Shown in pieces: positions 23,667 through 32,849 of a DNA stretch of 64,000 nt (within the stretch, counting starts at the first letter, position 1; each line of letters begins with the position of its first letter). The notes below the pieces were generated by a model. That model saw nothing but the letters and a program-made list of their open reading frames with translations. It had not been told where the DNA came from and did no database searches. The DNA is from Crystallibacter sulfonylureivorans_A (lineage in GTDB: Bacteria; Actinomycetota; Actinomycetes; Actinomycetales; Micrococcaceae). Location: contig NZ_JBLKRT010000004.1 of NCBI RefSeq assembly GCF_047607445.1, forward strand, positions 98,966 to 162,965, written 5' to 3'. A program made the translations under genes and the position numbers.

Positions 23667-25670
23667 TCAGTGCGCGCAGCAGCCTCCGTCGTTGCCGTTC
23701 TGTTCCGGTTCCGTCGAACCCGAGGACCGCTCATAGGAACTCCAGTCAGGCAGGTCCATCGCCGGATTCTGGTCCAGGAAGCCGTGAGGCTTGAACCAAA
23801 AACCGCTGTAGTCAACGGGCATGATGGGCCAGTCCTCGGTGCGCGGGATGTGCGTGGGGCCGAAGGAATGCCACACCACAATGTCTTCGTTTTCTAGGGA
23901 CCGGTTGGCCTTCACCCACTCGCCAAGGCCGTCTCCGGCGTGCTGGTTCGGATAATCACCGGCCGGAAAGCGCTCGGCAGGATCATATTGGGTGGCCCAG
24001 AAATGGTGCGTCGCAAACTGTGCCCGCTTCCACGCGGAGGAACCCTCCTGCGCCATCAGGCGCGGTCCGGCCATGGGAATCAGTTGGTAACCGGTGGGCT
24101 GGCCCACGCAGTTCGTCCGATTCGGGTTGGTGACGAACCAACTCCGGCCGGTTTCGGAATTAGCGTCACGGACGGCCTCCAGTTCCCGCGTCAACGCCGT
24201 GCGCTGCCAGGTGAACGCATTGCCGTGCGGGTTCTGCTCCCCCATCGGGACGCCCAGCACGTTTTGCTCCTCCACCGAGTTGGCATTGCCGTCAATGGCC
24301 ACGTCCAGACGGGCGCAGAAGATGTGCTGGTGGACCGGGGCGATGACACCGGGAGCTATTTCCGGTGCATGCTGGTTGGGCTGGCCGGGGAAGGTTGCTC
24401 CGGTGTAGACAATTCCGGTCGCCTTGGCCTCCATCTGGATGGAGCCGTCGAGGTAGAAATACCAGAAGAATCCGTAATCGTAGTTGCCGATGGTGGCGAA
24501 GTAACTGAGCACCAGCCGTCGTGAACGGCGCACCTGGGGGGCTTCGCCGAACTCGGTGTGCTTCCACAGAATCCCGTAGTCCTCTTCATGCATGCAGACT
24601 GCATTCGGAATCTGGACCGGTCGGCCGTCGTCGCCGGCAACGAAGGCGTCGAAGTACTCGATCACGCCCAGGCAGTCGCAGCCTAGTTTCAGCGAATTCG
24701 CGTTCTTCCCCAGCAGATATTCACCGGCATCGAAGTAGCTAATCCAGAACCGGGTGTTGGAGGTGTCGCCGTACGGAACCACCATCTCCGGTACGGAAGC
24801 GCGGTGCAGCACCATACGGTCTTCGTTCCCGTCACGAAAGCTGATCTGGTTCAGGACCAGGCCGTCCTGCGCGTTGAAGCCCACCCGCAGCTTCCAGTTC
24901 TCCCACTCCACCTGGTTGCCGTCGACCTTGAAGGACGGGCCTTCCGGCTGGGTAATCTCCAGTGGCTTCAGGCTGGTCCGCGCCGGCCCTACGTGTTCCG
25001 GAGTGTAGTGACGCGTTTCCATCGGAATCGGAACGGGCTCAGTCTCGGCATAGTCATCCTCGACGCGGGTGACTATGCCCGAGGTCAGGTCGATGTGGCA
25101 AATGAGACCTTCAACCGGGTGGGCCCAGGCGTTGTCGCCGGCAAAGTTCCGGTGGAACGTCAGGGAACGGATCATGCGCTTTCCGGTCTCACCCTCTCGC
25201 GGGAAAAAACCTGGCGCCAGCGGGGACAGGTAGGTGTTGGATGTGTCCGTGATCCCCCGACGGCGCATGGCTGCCTGCCACCGCGGGTCCGCCTTGGCAA
25301 TTTGCTGCGCCCGCTCGTACTCCTCGAAAAGATATTGCGGTTGACCGTAAGGATGTTCCGTATTCGGCAGCCTCCGATAGCCGGTGAGTTCTCCTTTTGT
25401 GACGGAGACCGTCGCCTCTGCTGCCTCCGCCGTCGTGATGTCCATCAGGGTGACCAGAACGGATCGGTCGAAGTCGTCGTCGCCGTCTGTGTAAGCCGCC
25501 AGCATCTTCTTATCCGGCTCTACTGGGAGAACCCGAGGAAACCTCGTATTCACGGTTACCTTTCCGGCCTCAACCAAGATCTGGCGCGCTGCGCTTATTT
25601 CATGCGGGGTCAGCATGTCCAGAGGGTGGACAACCCCCAGGTCGGAAGGTTTGATTTGGATCGCCTGCAT
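23667..25670 (-). CDS. Copper/topaquinone primary-amine oxidase (histamine/phenylethylamine oxidase type)
   Basis: A 667-residue copper amine oxidase, which deaminates primary amines to aldehydes plus ammonia and H2O2. The topaquinone precursor Tyr (about residue 397) is in the diagnostic N-Y-D-Y motif (ATIGNYDYGFFWYF), the catalytic-base region is YFDAGEYLLG, and the copper ligands are in VHQHIFCARLD and a later His. The C-terminus ends unusually in GCCAH. Two Arthrobacter enzymes of this class are classic, phenylethylamine and histamine oxidase; the length is nearer to the histamine enzyme. The ATG at 25670 follows GAAAGG. A promoter motif shared with the ALDH gene lies 50 bases upstream. 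Confidence 0.95.
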   Translation of the reverse strand: MQAIQIKPSDLGVVHPLDMLTPHEISAARQILVEAGKVTVNTRFPRVLPVEPDKKMLAAYTDGDDDFDRSVLVTLMDITTAEAAEATVSVTKGELTGYRRLPNTEHPYGQPQYLFEEYERAQQIAKADPRWQAAMRRRGITDTSNTYLSPLAPGFFPREGETGKRMIRSLTFHRNFAGDNAWAHPVEGLICHIDLTSGIVTRVEDDYAETEPVPIPMETRHYTPEHVGPARTSLKPLEITQPEGPSFKVDGNQVEWENWKLRVGFNAQDGLVLNQISFRDGNEDRMVLHRASVPEMVVPYGDTSNTRFWISYFDAGEYLLGKNANSLKLGCDCLGVIEYFDAFVAGDDGRPVQIPNAVCMHEEDYGILWKHTEFGEAPQVRRSRRLVLSYFATIGNYDYGFFWYFYLDGSIQMEAKATGIVYTGATFPGQPNQHAPEIAPGVIAPVHQHIFCARLDVAIDGNANSVEEQNVLGVPMGEQNPHGNAFTWQRTALTRELEAVRDANSETGRSWFVTNPNRTNCVGQPTGYQLIPMAGPRLMAQEGSSAWKRAQFATHHFWATQYDPAERFPAGDYPNQHAGDGLGEWVKANRSLENEDIVVWHSFGPTHIPRTEDWPIMPVDYSGFWFKPHGFLDQNPAMDLPDWSSYERSSGSTEPEQNGNDGGCCAH

Positions 25671-25720
25671 GATGTGCCTTTCAAGAAAACCGGCCACCTC
25701 GGCCGGGCCATGTTTTATTT

Positions 25721-25762
25721 TGCGCTCAACCGCAAGAATATGGGATGTGAATCACAAAAGCG
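25721..25762. promoter_or_regulatory. Shared promoter motif, copy 1 (amine oxidase)
   Basis: About 33 of 42 bases match the stretch at 31989-32030 upstream of the ALDH operon, including the uninterrupted core ACCGCAAGAATATG. It also contains TGTGA-A-TCACA. Likely binding site of the TetR regulator at 32133, by inference. Confidence 0.6.
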
Positions 25763-25780
25763 ATACCTTCAGCCGTCGAA

Positions 25781-25826
25781 ACTGCCGATGGAGGCATTCA
25801 CTTTCGCTGAATGCCTCCATCGCAGT
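25781..25826 (-). terminator. Strong hairpin terminator after the APC permease gene
   Basis: Inverted repeat of about 19 bp (ACTGC-C-GATGGAGGCATTCA against its complement, one bulged base) with a 7-base loop, between the APC permease stop (25873) and the amine oxidase promoter. It separates the two transcripts. Confidence 0.8.
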
Positions 25827-25872
25827 TCCTTGAGCGGCGCGCCTCTGCGGAGGCGGCCAGCGGAGGGGTTCG

Positions 25873-27405
25873 TCAGTCGAGCAGGGCGGTCTGGTCTGAG
25901 GCCACTCCACCGTTAACGGCCACTTTGTCCCCCAGGGATGTCTGACCGCGCAGCTTCGCTCCGGCCAGAAACCCAGCGATGCCCAAGGCCGCCAAGAATC
26001 CGAGAGTGGCCAGCGTAAAGGTGGTGTAGGTCTGCTGATCGACGCCCCAGATTTCAACGAACGGGTAATCCAGCCCGAACAAGCCCTCCAACGTGCCTGG
26101 GAAAACTGCCACCCAAGATCCCAGCGCCACCCAGGCGGTGCAGATCACGCCGAGAATCACGAACCAGCGGTCCCTGCCGGGAACGCGGAACGGCCGGTGG
26201 GTGGCCTTGTCAGTGAGCCTGAGCTTAACGGCAGCAGGAATGATGGCCAGATATGAGAGCAAATAAGTGCTGATGGAAATCGTCAGGACGACGCCGAAGA
26301 CCGCAGCCGAAGACCCGTCGATCAGGGAAAGTGACGCGATCAGGAAGGCACTGGCCAGAATCCCTGAAAGCAAATTGATCCGGATGGGTGTGCCTAGCAC
26401 TCGGTGGAACTTGCCGAAGAATCCGCCGAAGAACGCACCGTCGGCCGCCGCGATCCCTTGAACCCGGTCGCTGACGATCATCCAGGCAGCGCCCTGAGTG
26501 ACTAGCACGTGGACGAAAAGTACCGCCGCAATGGTCGTCATGGCGGGTGCGGCCGGCCCGTAGACCACGAAGACTTCACCGACTGCTTCCATCAAGCCGG
26601 ATACGCCGGTGATGTTGTCCTTGGGAATCACCAACAGGATGGCCAGGATAGGCAGCAGGTAGCAGCAGGCCGCCATAAACGTCGACTGCATGAGGCCCTT
26701 GGGCACGTCTTTCTGCGGATTTTTCATTTCCCCTGCGGCACCGTTGGCCGCTTCGAATCCGAGGAACCCGAAGAGCAGAAGTGGGGCCACACCTAGGAGT
26801 CCCAACAGTGTTGGATTGAGGTCGGCGGCAGTAATACCGCTAAATCCATGCTGGATGCCGTAGCTGATGGTCGTCACGACGAAGAGGGCGAGCAGTGCGA
26901 CTTTGGCCAAGGCCCCGGAGTTCGGGAGCCACTTTGCCCACCGGAGGCTGGCGATGGCTGAAATCACTGTGGTCCAGATGAAAGCCAGATAGAACACGTA
27001 GCCAGAGGTACCGGCCAGATCCAGGGGCAGCAGGAACTGGTGGAACGTCTCGCCTGCCAAGAAGGCCATCGAGCCGCCGATCCACACTGGTGTGGTGACC
27101 CAGTAGAAAACAGTGGAAATCGAGGCAACTCTGCGACCGAACGCGCGCTTGACCCAGTTATAGCAGCCGCCCTCGTCCGTGAACGCGCTGCCGGTCTCGG
27201 AGAACATCAGCGCGTAGGGGATCAGGAAGGTGATGACCAGGATGACCAGCCATGTGAACGTCTCGCCGCCGTAGGACGAGAGCTGACCGAGAATTTCAAT
27301 CGAGATAACGGCCGCGATCGTCAGCAGGACAATGTCCAGCCGACCCAGGGTGCGGTGCAGTTTTCCTTGTTGCTCGTCCATGTACTTCGTATTGATCGAT
27401 GACAT
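25873..27405 (-). CDS. APC-superfamily amino acid/amine permease
   Basis: A 510-residue transporter with about twelve helices. The first helix region LGRLDIVLLTIAAVISIEILGQLSSYGGETFTW and the segment SETGSAFTDEGGCYNWVKRAFGRRVAS are typical of the APC group that carries amines and amino acids (e.g. putrescine, tyramine, glutamate). The ATG at 27405 follows AGAGGATG. It sits between the amine oxidase and the ALDH operon, so uptake of the amine oxidised by its neighbour is the best guess. It ends in a strong terminator and has its own upstream gap of 246 bases. Confidence 0.88.
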   Translation of the reverse strand: MSSINTKYMDEQQGKLHRTLGRLDIVLLTIAAVISIEILGQLSSYGGETFTWLVILVITFLIPYALMFSETGSAFTDEGGCYNWVKRAFGRRVASISTVFYWVTTPVWIGGSMAFLAGETFHQFLLPLDLAGTSGYVFYLAFIWTTVISAIASLRWAKWLPNSGALAKVALLALFVVTTISYGIQHGFSGITAADLNPTLLGLLGVAPLLLFGFLGFEAANGAAGEMKNPQKDVPKGLMQSTFMAACCYLLPILAILLVIPKDNITGVSGLMEAVGEVFVVYGPAAPAMTTIAAVLFVHVLVTQGAAWMIVSDRVQGIAAADGAFFGGFFGKFHRVLGTPIRINLLSGILASAFLIASLSLIDGSSAAVFGVVLTISISTYLLSYLAIIPAAVKLRLTDKATHRPFRVPGRDRWFVILGVICTAWVALGSWVAVFPGTLEGLFGLDYPFVEIWGVDQQTYTTFTLATLGFLAALGIAGFLAGAKLRGQTSLGDKVAVNGGVASDQTALLD

Positions 27406-27456
27406 TTCGCATCCTCTGTGAGTGCGTGAAACCGGACCAGCCGACTCGTGGGTGAA

Positions 27457-27477
27457 CCGCCGCTGGTGCAGCGGCGG
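27457..27477 (-). terminator. GC hairpin between M20 hydrolase and APC permease genes
   Basis: Perfect 9-bp arms CCGCCGCTG and CAGCGGCGG with a 3-base loop, 175 bases after the M20 stop and 52 bases before the APC start. It may end the ALDH-NCS1-M20 transcript or act as a leader structure of the APC mRNA. Confidence 0.4.
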
Positions 27478-27651
27478 GATATTCGAACACAAGGCATCTC
27501 CCGGTTTTGAGCGCACTGAAGCTAGGGATGCCGTGGGCGGGTCTCTTGCCTCCCGCCGGACTACCTCCCGCCGCCGGCCGGATTTCACCGGTTCGAAGAC
27601 GGAGAGGAACGCAGGGCCGAGCCAGGTCCGGCATTGGACCCAGCGACCACT

Positions 27652-28983
27652 TCACGACGCCGTCAATGCCACCAAGGACAGGGCCAGCATCTGGGTTACT
27701 TTCACCAAATCGTCTATGTCGACATACTCGTCCACCGTGTGCAGCGTTGCGGAGCCGTCCGGTCGGGTGGCCGTAGGGCCGAAGACCAGGGACGGTATTC
27801 CGGCATGCGTCAAGGATGCGGCGTCTGTCCACGAAGGATGAGCCACCGTCGCCGCCGGCAAACCGAGCCGGTCCGCGACCTCGGCCACGCGAACTACCAA
27901 GGGGCTGTCATCCTCCAAGGCGGCAGGCGGCAGATCCGTGTACCAGTCAAAGACCACTGGATGCAGCTGGGCCCATTCCCGGTCCGGTGCTGCTTCAAGG
28001 ACGGATCGTTCAATTTGCCGCCGCACTTCTGCCCCAGTGCCGTCTGCGCTGGCCTGGGCCGGCAAGTACGTGACGTCAAGCTCAAACTCGCACGACGACG
28101 GATAAGTCACCATCCACTCACCCCCCTTTATGGTTGTCGGGACAATGTTTCCGACCGGCAGATCCCCAGACGACGCGAAGTCGCGCGCCCAGCTCCCACG
28201 CAGCTGCTGAATGGCGACCAAAGCCGGCAAGGCTTCTTCAATCGCGTTTACGGCACCGCCGTTTTTCCAGTGCGGCTGTGGGATATCGGCGTGGCCGGGA
28301 CGTCCCGTAAAAGCCATCCGTCCTGCCAAGATGCCCCGATTCGCCGTACAGATCTGCAAATCGCTCGGTTCCAGGACTATGCCGTAGTCGGCCTGCAGGC
28401 CTCTTGCCAGCGAAGCGACCGTCCCCGCGCCGTTGATCTCTTCGTCAGTGACAGTGTTGATAATGACATCGCCAGACAGTTGGATTTCGGCCTCCTGCAG
28501 CACCTCCATCGCAATGACCATCGCCGCGATCCCGCCCTTCATATCGCAGGTACCGCGTCCCACCAGCCGCCGGCCGTCGATGAAGGCCTCGAAGGGGTTC
28601 TTCGTCCACTGGCTGCGCGGTTCGGCGGAAACCACATCGATATGTCCGTTCAGCACCACCGTTTTACCGCCACCGGTGCCCGAGATCCTGGCCATCATTT
28701 GAGGCCGGCCGTGGAAGGTTGCCCCATTCGGCAGCTGCGGTGCGTCCGGGATGCTGTCGGCATCCGGTTCCCACAGATCAACCTCGGCGCCCAAGCCTTC
28801 CAGCCGGGAGGCCAGAAGCCGCTGCAGCGCTGCTTCGTCCCTTGCTGGTTCGGCGTCATGGGATCTGGTTGTCGTATCAAAGGCAACCAACTCCTGTGTC
28901 AAGGCGATTAGCGCGTCTTCGCGCCGGGTCACGAGGTGGAGAATGCGTTCGGTCACCGTAGCGGCAGTGGCATCCGAGTTCAT
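27652..28983 (-). CDS. M20-family metallohydrolase (ArgE/DapE deacylase)
   Basis: A 443-residue zinc hydrolase. Metal-binding motifs are VVLNGHIDVV (His and Asp), GRGTCDMKGGIAAM (bridging Asp), TVTDEEINGAG (catalytic Glu and metal Glu) and the C-terminal HTVDEYVDIDDL His. ArgE/DapE-like enzymes cleave N-acyl groups from amino acids or open carbamoyl/amide bonds. The ATG overlaps the NCS1 permease stop by 4 bases, so it is cotranslated with the permease and ALDH. It may process the compound imported by the NCS1 carrier. The exact substrate is not readable. Confidence 0.9.
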   Translation of the reverse strand: MNSDATAATVTERILHLVTRREDALIALTQELVAFDTTTRSHDAEPARDEAALQRLLASRLEGLGAEVDLWEPDADSIPDAPQLPNGATFHGRPQMMARISGTGGGKTVVLNGHIDVVSAEPRSQWTKNPFEAFIDGRRLVGRGTCDMKGGIAAMVIAMEVLQEAEIQLSGDVIINTVTDEEINGAGTVASLARGLQADYGIVLEPSDLQICTANRGILAGRMAFTGRPGHADIPQPHWKNGGAVNAIEEALPALVAIQQLRGSWARDFASSGDLPVGNIVPTTIKGGEWMVTYPSSCEFELDVTYLPAQASADGTGAEVRRQIERSVLEAAPDREWAQLHPVVFDWYTDLPPAALEDDSPLVVRVAEVADRLGLPAATVAHPSWTDAASLTHAGIPSLVFGPTATRPDGSATLHTVDEYVDIDDLVKVTQMLALSLVALTAS

Positions 28984-30404
28984 CGCACATCAGCTCCTTC
29001 AACGGAGTCCGGGGACATCGCCGTATTCGTCAGGGAGACGCGAGGGCCGGAACGCGATTCGGACGCCTTAGACAGGAAGTAATACAACGGGCACGTCACC
29101 AGCAGTCCCACAATCCACGAAATATCCACCCCGGACATCGCGCCCGCCACCGGCCCGGTGTAGAGCGCCGACGCCAGGAACGGAATCTGGACCAGGAGCC
29201 CAACCACGTAGACGATCGCTGCCGATTGGTTCCATTTGCCGTAGATTCCGCCGTCTTTCTTGAAAAACTCCGACACCTGGTAGTTCCCGTGTTTGACCAA
29301 GTAATAGTCGACAAGATTAATCGCCGTCCATGGCGTAATGACGAAGAACATCAGTCCAATCAGACTGACAAGGAAGTCCAAGAAATTCCCTGCCCCCGCG
29401 ACGCCGATGACAATCGCGATGAGTCCTAGCGCCGCAGCGACGGCTGCACGCCCCTTGGCCCTGGGGATGAATTTTTCGGAGAAAGTCTGAATGAACGTGA
29501 TACTGCACAAACTCGCTCCATACAGGTTGAGCGCGTTGCTCAACCCGGAGAATAGGACCGCGCACCACATGAGAAGAACACCGAAAGGACCAATGACGTC
29601 GAGTAATCCTCCGACCACGTCATCGCCGGAAATGACGGTGCCGATCAATGCCCCCAGGGTCATGGGCAGCAAACTGCCGATGACAATGCCGGCGTAGGTG
29701 GCCCACAAGGCCCTGATCGGGCCGGTGTCCGGCGGCAGATACCGGGAGTAATCCGAGACATAAGGCGCATAAGCCACCGCCCATAGGGCGCTGATGGACA
29801 GGACCGACATGAAGCCCGCGATAGTGAAGTCGCCGGACTGCAGGCCGGCTACGCTGACTTTGCCGCTCGTCATCGTCAGGATCAACGCGATTAAGAAGCC
29901 ACCGCCAAGGATGATGGTTCCCAGGCGCATGACCAAGTGGAGCATCCGGTAGCCGATAATCGCCACGACTATGTTCGTGAGCGTCAGCAAAATGATTGCC
30001 GCAGCAAGGGGGATCCCGGGGAGCAGACTATGCAGGGCCTGCCCTCCGACGACGGCGTTGGAAGCGAACCAACCCATGTACATGAAAATGACCACGGCCA
30101 CGATGACGGTTGCACCGCGAGAACCGAATTGCCCTCTGGATTGGATCATCTGCGGAACGCCCAGTGCTGGCCCTTGGGCCGCGTGGAGCGCCATGAACAG
30201 TCCTCCGGCCACCAGCCCGATCACCAGCGCTGCCATCGTCGCCCAGAAGGACAGCCCGAAGACAGTCGTTCCTAACCCGCCGGTAACCACCGTAATCAGG
30301 AACATATTTGCTCCGAACCAGACGAAGAAGAGGCCTCCGGGCCTGCCGTGACGTTGGTCGAGAGGAATCTGTCCGATGGAGTTTTGCTCCAGAATGCTAG
30401 TCAT
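28980..30404 (-). CDS. NCS1-family (cytosine/purine/hydantoin-type) permease
   Basis: A 474-residue, twelve-helix carrier. Features are the N-terminal GQIPLDQRHGRPGGLFFVWFGANMFLITVVTGGLG segment, where W-F-G-A-N is characteristic of CodB/PurR-type NCS1 proteins, and the helix-3/helix-6 regions YVSDYSRYLPPDTG and TPWTAINLVDYYLVKHGNY. NCS1 carriers take up nitrogen heterocycles such as cytosine, allantoin and hydantoins. Its place in an operon with ALDH and an M20 hydrolase suggests a heterocyclic nitrogen source, which fits the imidazole hypothesis for this region. Confidence 0.9.
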   Translation of the reverse strand: MTSILEQNSIGQIPLDQRHGRPGGLFFVWFGANMFLITVVTGGLGTTVFGLSFWATMAALVIGLVAGGLFMALHAAQGPALGVPQMIQSRGQFGSRGATVIVAVVIFMYMGWFASNAVVGGQALHSLLPGIPLAAAIILLTLTNIVVAIIGYRMLHLVMRLGTIILGGGFLIALILTMTSGKVSVAGLQSGDFTIAGFMSVLSISALWAVAYAPYVSDYSRYLPPDTGPIRALWATYAGIVIGSLLPMTLGALIGTVISGDDVVGGLLDVIGPFGVLLMWCAVLFSGLSNALNLYGASLCSITFIQTFSEKFIPRAKGRAAVAAALGLIAIVIGVAGAGNFLDFLVSLIGLMFFVITPWTAINLVDYYLVKHGNYQVSEFFKKDGGIYGKWNQSAAIVYVVGLLVQIPFLASALYTGPVAGAMSGVDISWIVGLLVTCPLYYFLSKASESRSGPRVSLTNTAMSPDSVEGADVR

Positions 30405-30473
30405 GAGTGCTGTATGTCCTTTGCTTGAACCTGACGAGGTCGAATGATCCCTGTAGGGGCTGAAGGATGAAGC

Positions 30474-31967
30474 TCATTGGTATGCGAGCCAGGTGGTCTT
30501 GAGCCCTTGATATTTGTCCAGGGCGTGCAGCGAAAGGTCGCGGCCGTAGCCGGAAGACTTGAAGCCGCCGAAGGGAGTCTGTGCTCCGAACGCGTCGGTG
30601 GTGTTGATGGAGACGGTGCCCGCGACCAGCTGCCGGGCCACGCGATGGGCGCGAGAAATATTCGACGTCCAGAGCGACGCGGCGAGGCCGAATTGGGTGG
30701 AGTTGGCCATCCGTATGGCCTCTTCTTCGGTGTCGAATGGGATCACAGCCAAAACCGGACCGAACACTTCGTTCTGGCCGAGCTCTGACTCTGGATGGAC
30801 GTTGTCGACGACCGTGGGCTCCAAATAGCAATCGCTGCCGCCCAGCGTAACCCGGCGCCCGCCAGCCACGACGTCGGCTTCCTGCCGTGCCCGCGAGATG
30901 AATCCCTCCACCATGTCCGTGTGCTCAGCGGTGACCATGGCGCCCATCCCGGAGGCTGGATCGAGCGGGTCGCCAGGCTGGTAGCGTTCGGCGATGGCGC
31001 GCAGGTGTGCGACAAACTCTTGATGGACATCCCGCTGGACCAGGACGCGGGAATGCGAGGAGCAGACTTCGCCCTGATTGAAAAACACGTCGAACGCCGC
31101 TGATTCGGCTGCCTTCTGCAGGTCTTCTACGTCCGCGAAAATGAGGTTGGCGCTCTTGCCACCGCATTCGAGCCAGACCTGCTTCATGTTCGATTCACCT
31201 GCATAGCGCTGGAACATCTTGCCCACTCCGGTCGAACCGGTGAACACCAGGGTGTCAATGTCCATGTGCCGGCCGATGGCTTGGCCCGCGGTTTCGCCGA
31301 ATCCGGGCACCACGTTGACGACACCGTCCGGCAGGCCTGCTTCGGCGAAGATCTCTGCCAAGCGTATGGCCGAAAGCGGTGAATGCTCGGCGGGTTTAAG
31401 CACAACGCTATTGCCTGCGGCAATGGCCGGCGCGAGCTTCCAGGCGGCCATGTCCACTGGGTAGTTCCACGGAACGACGGCGCCGACCACTCCCAGCGGC
31501 TCTTTGGTGATCGTGGCATGGACACCGTCGTCCATCGTGACCGCTTCACCGTTGAGTTTGTCCAAGGATTCGCCGTAGAAGTCAAAGAGCGACGCCGAGA
31601 ACGGCACGTCGAGCTCGTAGGCATCCACCACCCGCTTCCCCATGTCCAGCGAGTCCAGCAGGGCCAGCTCTGCGGCGTTCTTCCGCAACCCCTCGGCAAT
31701 GTTCTGCATGATGCGCTTGCGGGCAGCCAAGGGCTGTCCGGCCCATCGTCGGTCCCCGAAGGCCGTCCGGGCGGCGGCGGCGGCGCGGTTGACATCGTCG
31801 GCGTCACAGGAGGCAACGTCTGCCAAGGCCTTGCCCGTGGCAGGATTGATGGATGTAAAGGTCGCACCGGAATCAGCGTTGGCTTGCTGGCCGTCGATGA
31901 ATGCGTAGTGCGGAATCGGCAGGGTTTCGGCCAGGTCCTGCCAGTCCTGATGGCTTTTCTGCGACAT
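30474..31967 (-). CDS. Aldehyde dehydrogenase (NAD(P)+), amine-degradation type
   Basis: A 497-residue ALDH. The catalytic Glu is in VWLECGGKSANLI, the catalytic Cys in FNQGEVCSSHSRV, and the cofactor motifs VVPWNYPVDMAAWK and VFTGSTGVGKMF are complete. The closest kind is the gamma-glutamylaminobutyraldehyde/betaine-type (PuuC, FeaB-like) that oxidises aldehydes from amine oxidases. It starts an operon with the NCS1 permease and an M20 hydrolase. A palindromic operator lies 20-60 bases upstream, shared with the amine oxidase promoter, so it probably oxidises the aldehyde produced by that enzyme. Confidence 0.93.
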   Translation of the reverse strand: MSQKSHQDWQDLAETLPIPHYAFIDGQQANADSGATFTSINPATGKALADVASCDADDVNRAAAAARTAFGDRRWAGQPLAARKRIMQNIAEGLRKNAAELALLDSLDMGKRVVDAYELDVPFSASLFDFYGESLDKLNGEAVTMDDGVHATITKEPLGVVGAVVPWNYPVDMAAWKLAPAIAAGNSVVLKPAEHSPLSAIRLAEIFAEAGLPDGVVNVVPGFGETAGQAIGRHMDIDTLVFTGSTGVGKMFQRYAGESNMKQVWLECGGKSANLIFADVEDLQKAAESAAFDVFFNQGEVCSSHSRVLVQRDVHQEFVAHLRAIAERYQPGDPLDPASGMGAMVTAEHTDMVEGFISRARQEADVVAGGRRVTLGGSDCYLEPTVVDNVHPESELGQNEVFGPVLAVIPFDTEEEAIRMANSTQFGLAASLWTSNISRAHRVARQLVAGTVSINTTDAFGAQTPFGGFKSSGYGRDLSLHALDKYQGLKTTWLAYQ

Positions 31968-31988
31968 AAGTGCTACTCCCTCGTAGTT

Positions 31989-32030
31989 TGCGCTTCACCG
32001 CAAGAATATGTGAAGCGCATCACTAATACG
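31989..32030. promoter_or_regulatory. Shared promoter motif, copy 2 (ALDH operon), palindromic
   Basis: Contains a perfect inverted repeat GCGCTTCAC-N11-GTGAAGCGC whose spacer holds the core CGCAAGAATAT, and matches the site at 25721-25762. It lies between the divergent ALDH and TetR genes. Confidence 0.68.
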
Positions 32031-32132
32031 AGATGTTTCCGCCTCTGATTTACCGAAGCTATATATTGAAATAACCGTGGGGTCCGCACCTAACAGGGGG
32101 TGGGCGCCTGGCAACAGTCGAAGGGAAGCTAC

Positions 32133-32726
32133 ATGGCGCGCGACCGGGACAAACGGATGGACGCACTCGTCGACGCCTCGGTGACGACCATCGCGCGCCA
32201 TGGCCTGACGAACCTGCGGATCAAAGACATCGCTACGGAGGCCGGCGTTTCCGAGCGACTGGTCAGCTACTACTTTCCCGATCTTGATGGCTTGGTTGCT
32301 GCGTCGCACCGCAAAGCCTCGGAGAAGTACTACTGGCAGAGGCTGCGGACCATCCAGCATCAGCGCGAACCGGTCGCTGCGCTTGCCCAACTCATCGCCA
32401 GCGGCGTACCGCAGGGCCGTGAAGACGTGCTGTCCAAAGTGCTCTACGAGTTGAGCATCAGTGCCACTAGGCTGACCCAACATGAACGGATGATGAGCAG
32501 CTTGTACCGGGACGAAGTCTCGCTCTACGAGCAGGTGCTTGTGCAGGGACAGCAGGCCAAGGTGTTTACGCTGTCCGGCCCCAGCAACGAATTGGCTAGG
32601 TCTTTCGTGGCCCTCGAAGACGGCCTGGGACTGCAGGTACTGGCAGGAACGGACGGGCTGACGGCCGAACAGGCGAAGGGAATCCTGCTCTCCTATGGCC
32701 GGGCCGTCACCGGCGCTGCACTCTAG
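32133..32726 (+). CDS. TetR-family regulator (BetI-like)
   Basis: A 197-residue repressor. The helix-turn-helix is LTNLRIKDIATEAGVSERLVSYYFPDLDGLVAASH (about 24-58), with the Y-Y-F-P-D motif of the BetI-like group, and a C-terminal ligand domain of about 130 residues. The ATG at 32133 is chosen because MARDRDKRMDALVDA begins the DNA-binding domain; a GGGAAGC-like site lies upstream. It is divergent from the ALDH operon across a palindrome, and the same motif precedes the amine oxidase, so it should control both. The aldehyde or amine is a likely ligand. Confidence 0.88.
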   Translation: MARDRDKRMDALVDASVTTIARHGLTNLRIKDIATEAGVSERLVSYYFPDLDGLVAASHRKASEKYYWQRLRTIQHQREPVAALAQLIASGVPQGREDVLSKVLYELSISATRLTQHERMMSSLYRDEVSLYEQVLVQGQQAKVFTLSGPSNELARSFVALEDGLGLQVLAGTDGLTAEQAKGILLSYGRAVTGAAL

Positions 32727-32763
32727 GAACTCATCTGACAGACAGTCCGCCACCGGCACAAGA

Positions 32764-32808
32764 CTGTCGGCGGCGTAAAACTTGGAGGCTGTCGGCGGCG
32801 TACAACTT
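32764..32808. repeat. Direct repeat, 2 x 20 bp with 25-base period
   Basis: CTGTCGGCGGCGTAAAACTT at 32764 and the same with one change at 32789, in the gap between the convergent TetR and ureohydrolase genes. Confidence 0.6.
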
Positions 32809-32849
32809 ACAGGTCGGCTACCGGCGCAGCGCCGACCCAGGCAGCGAGC

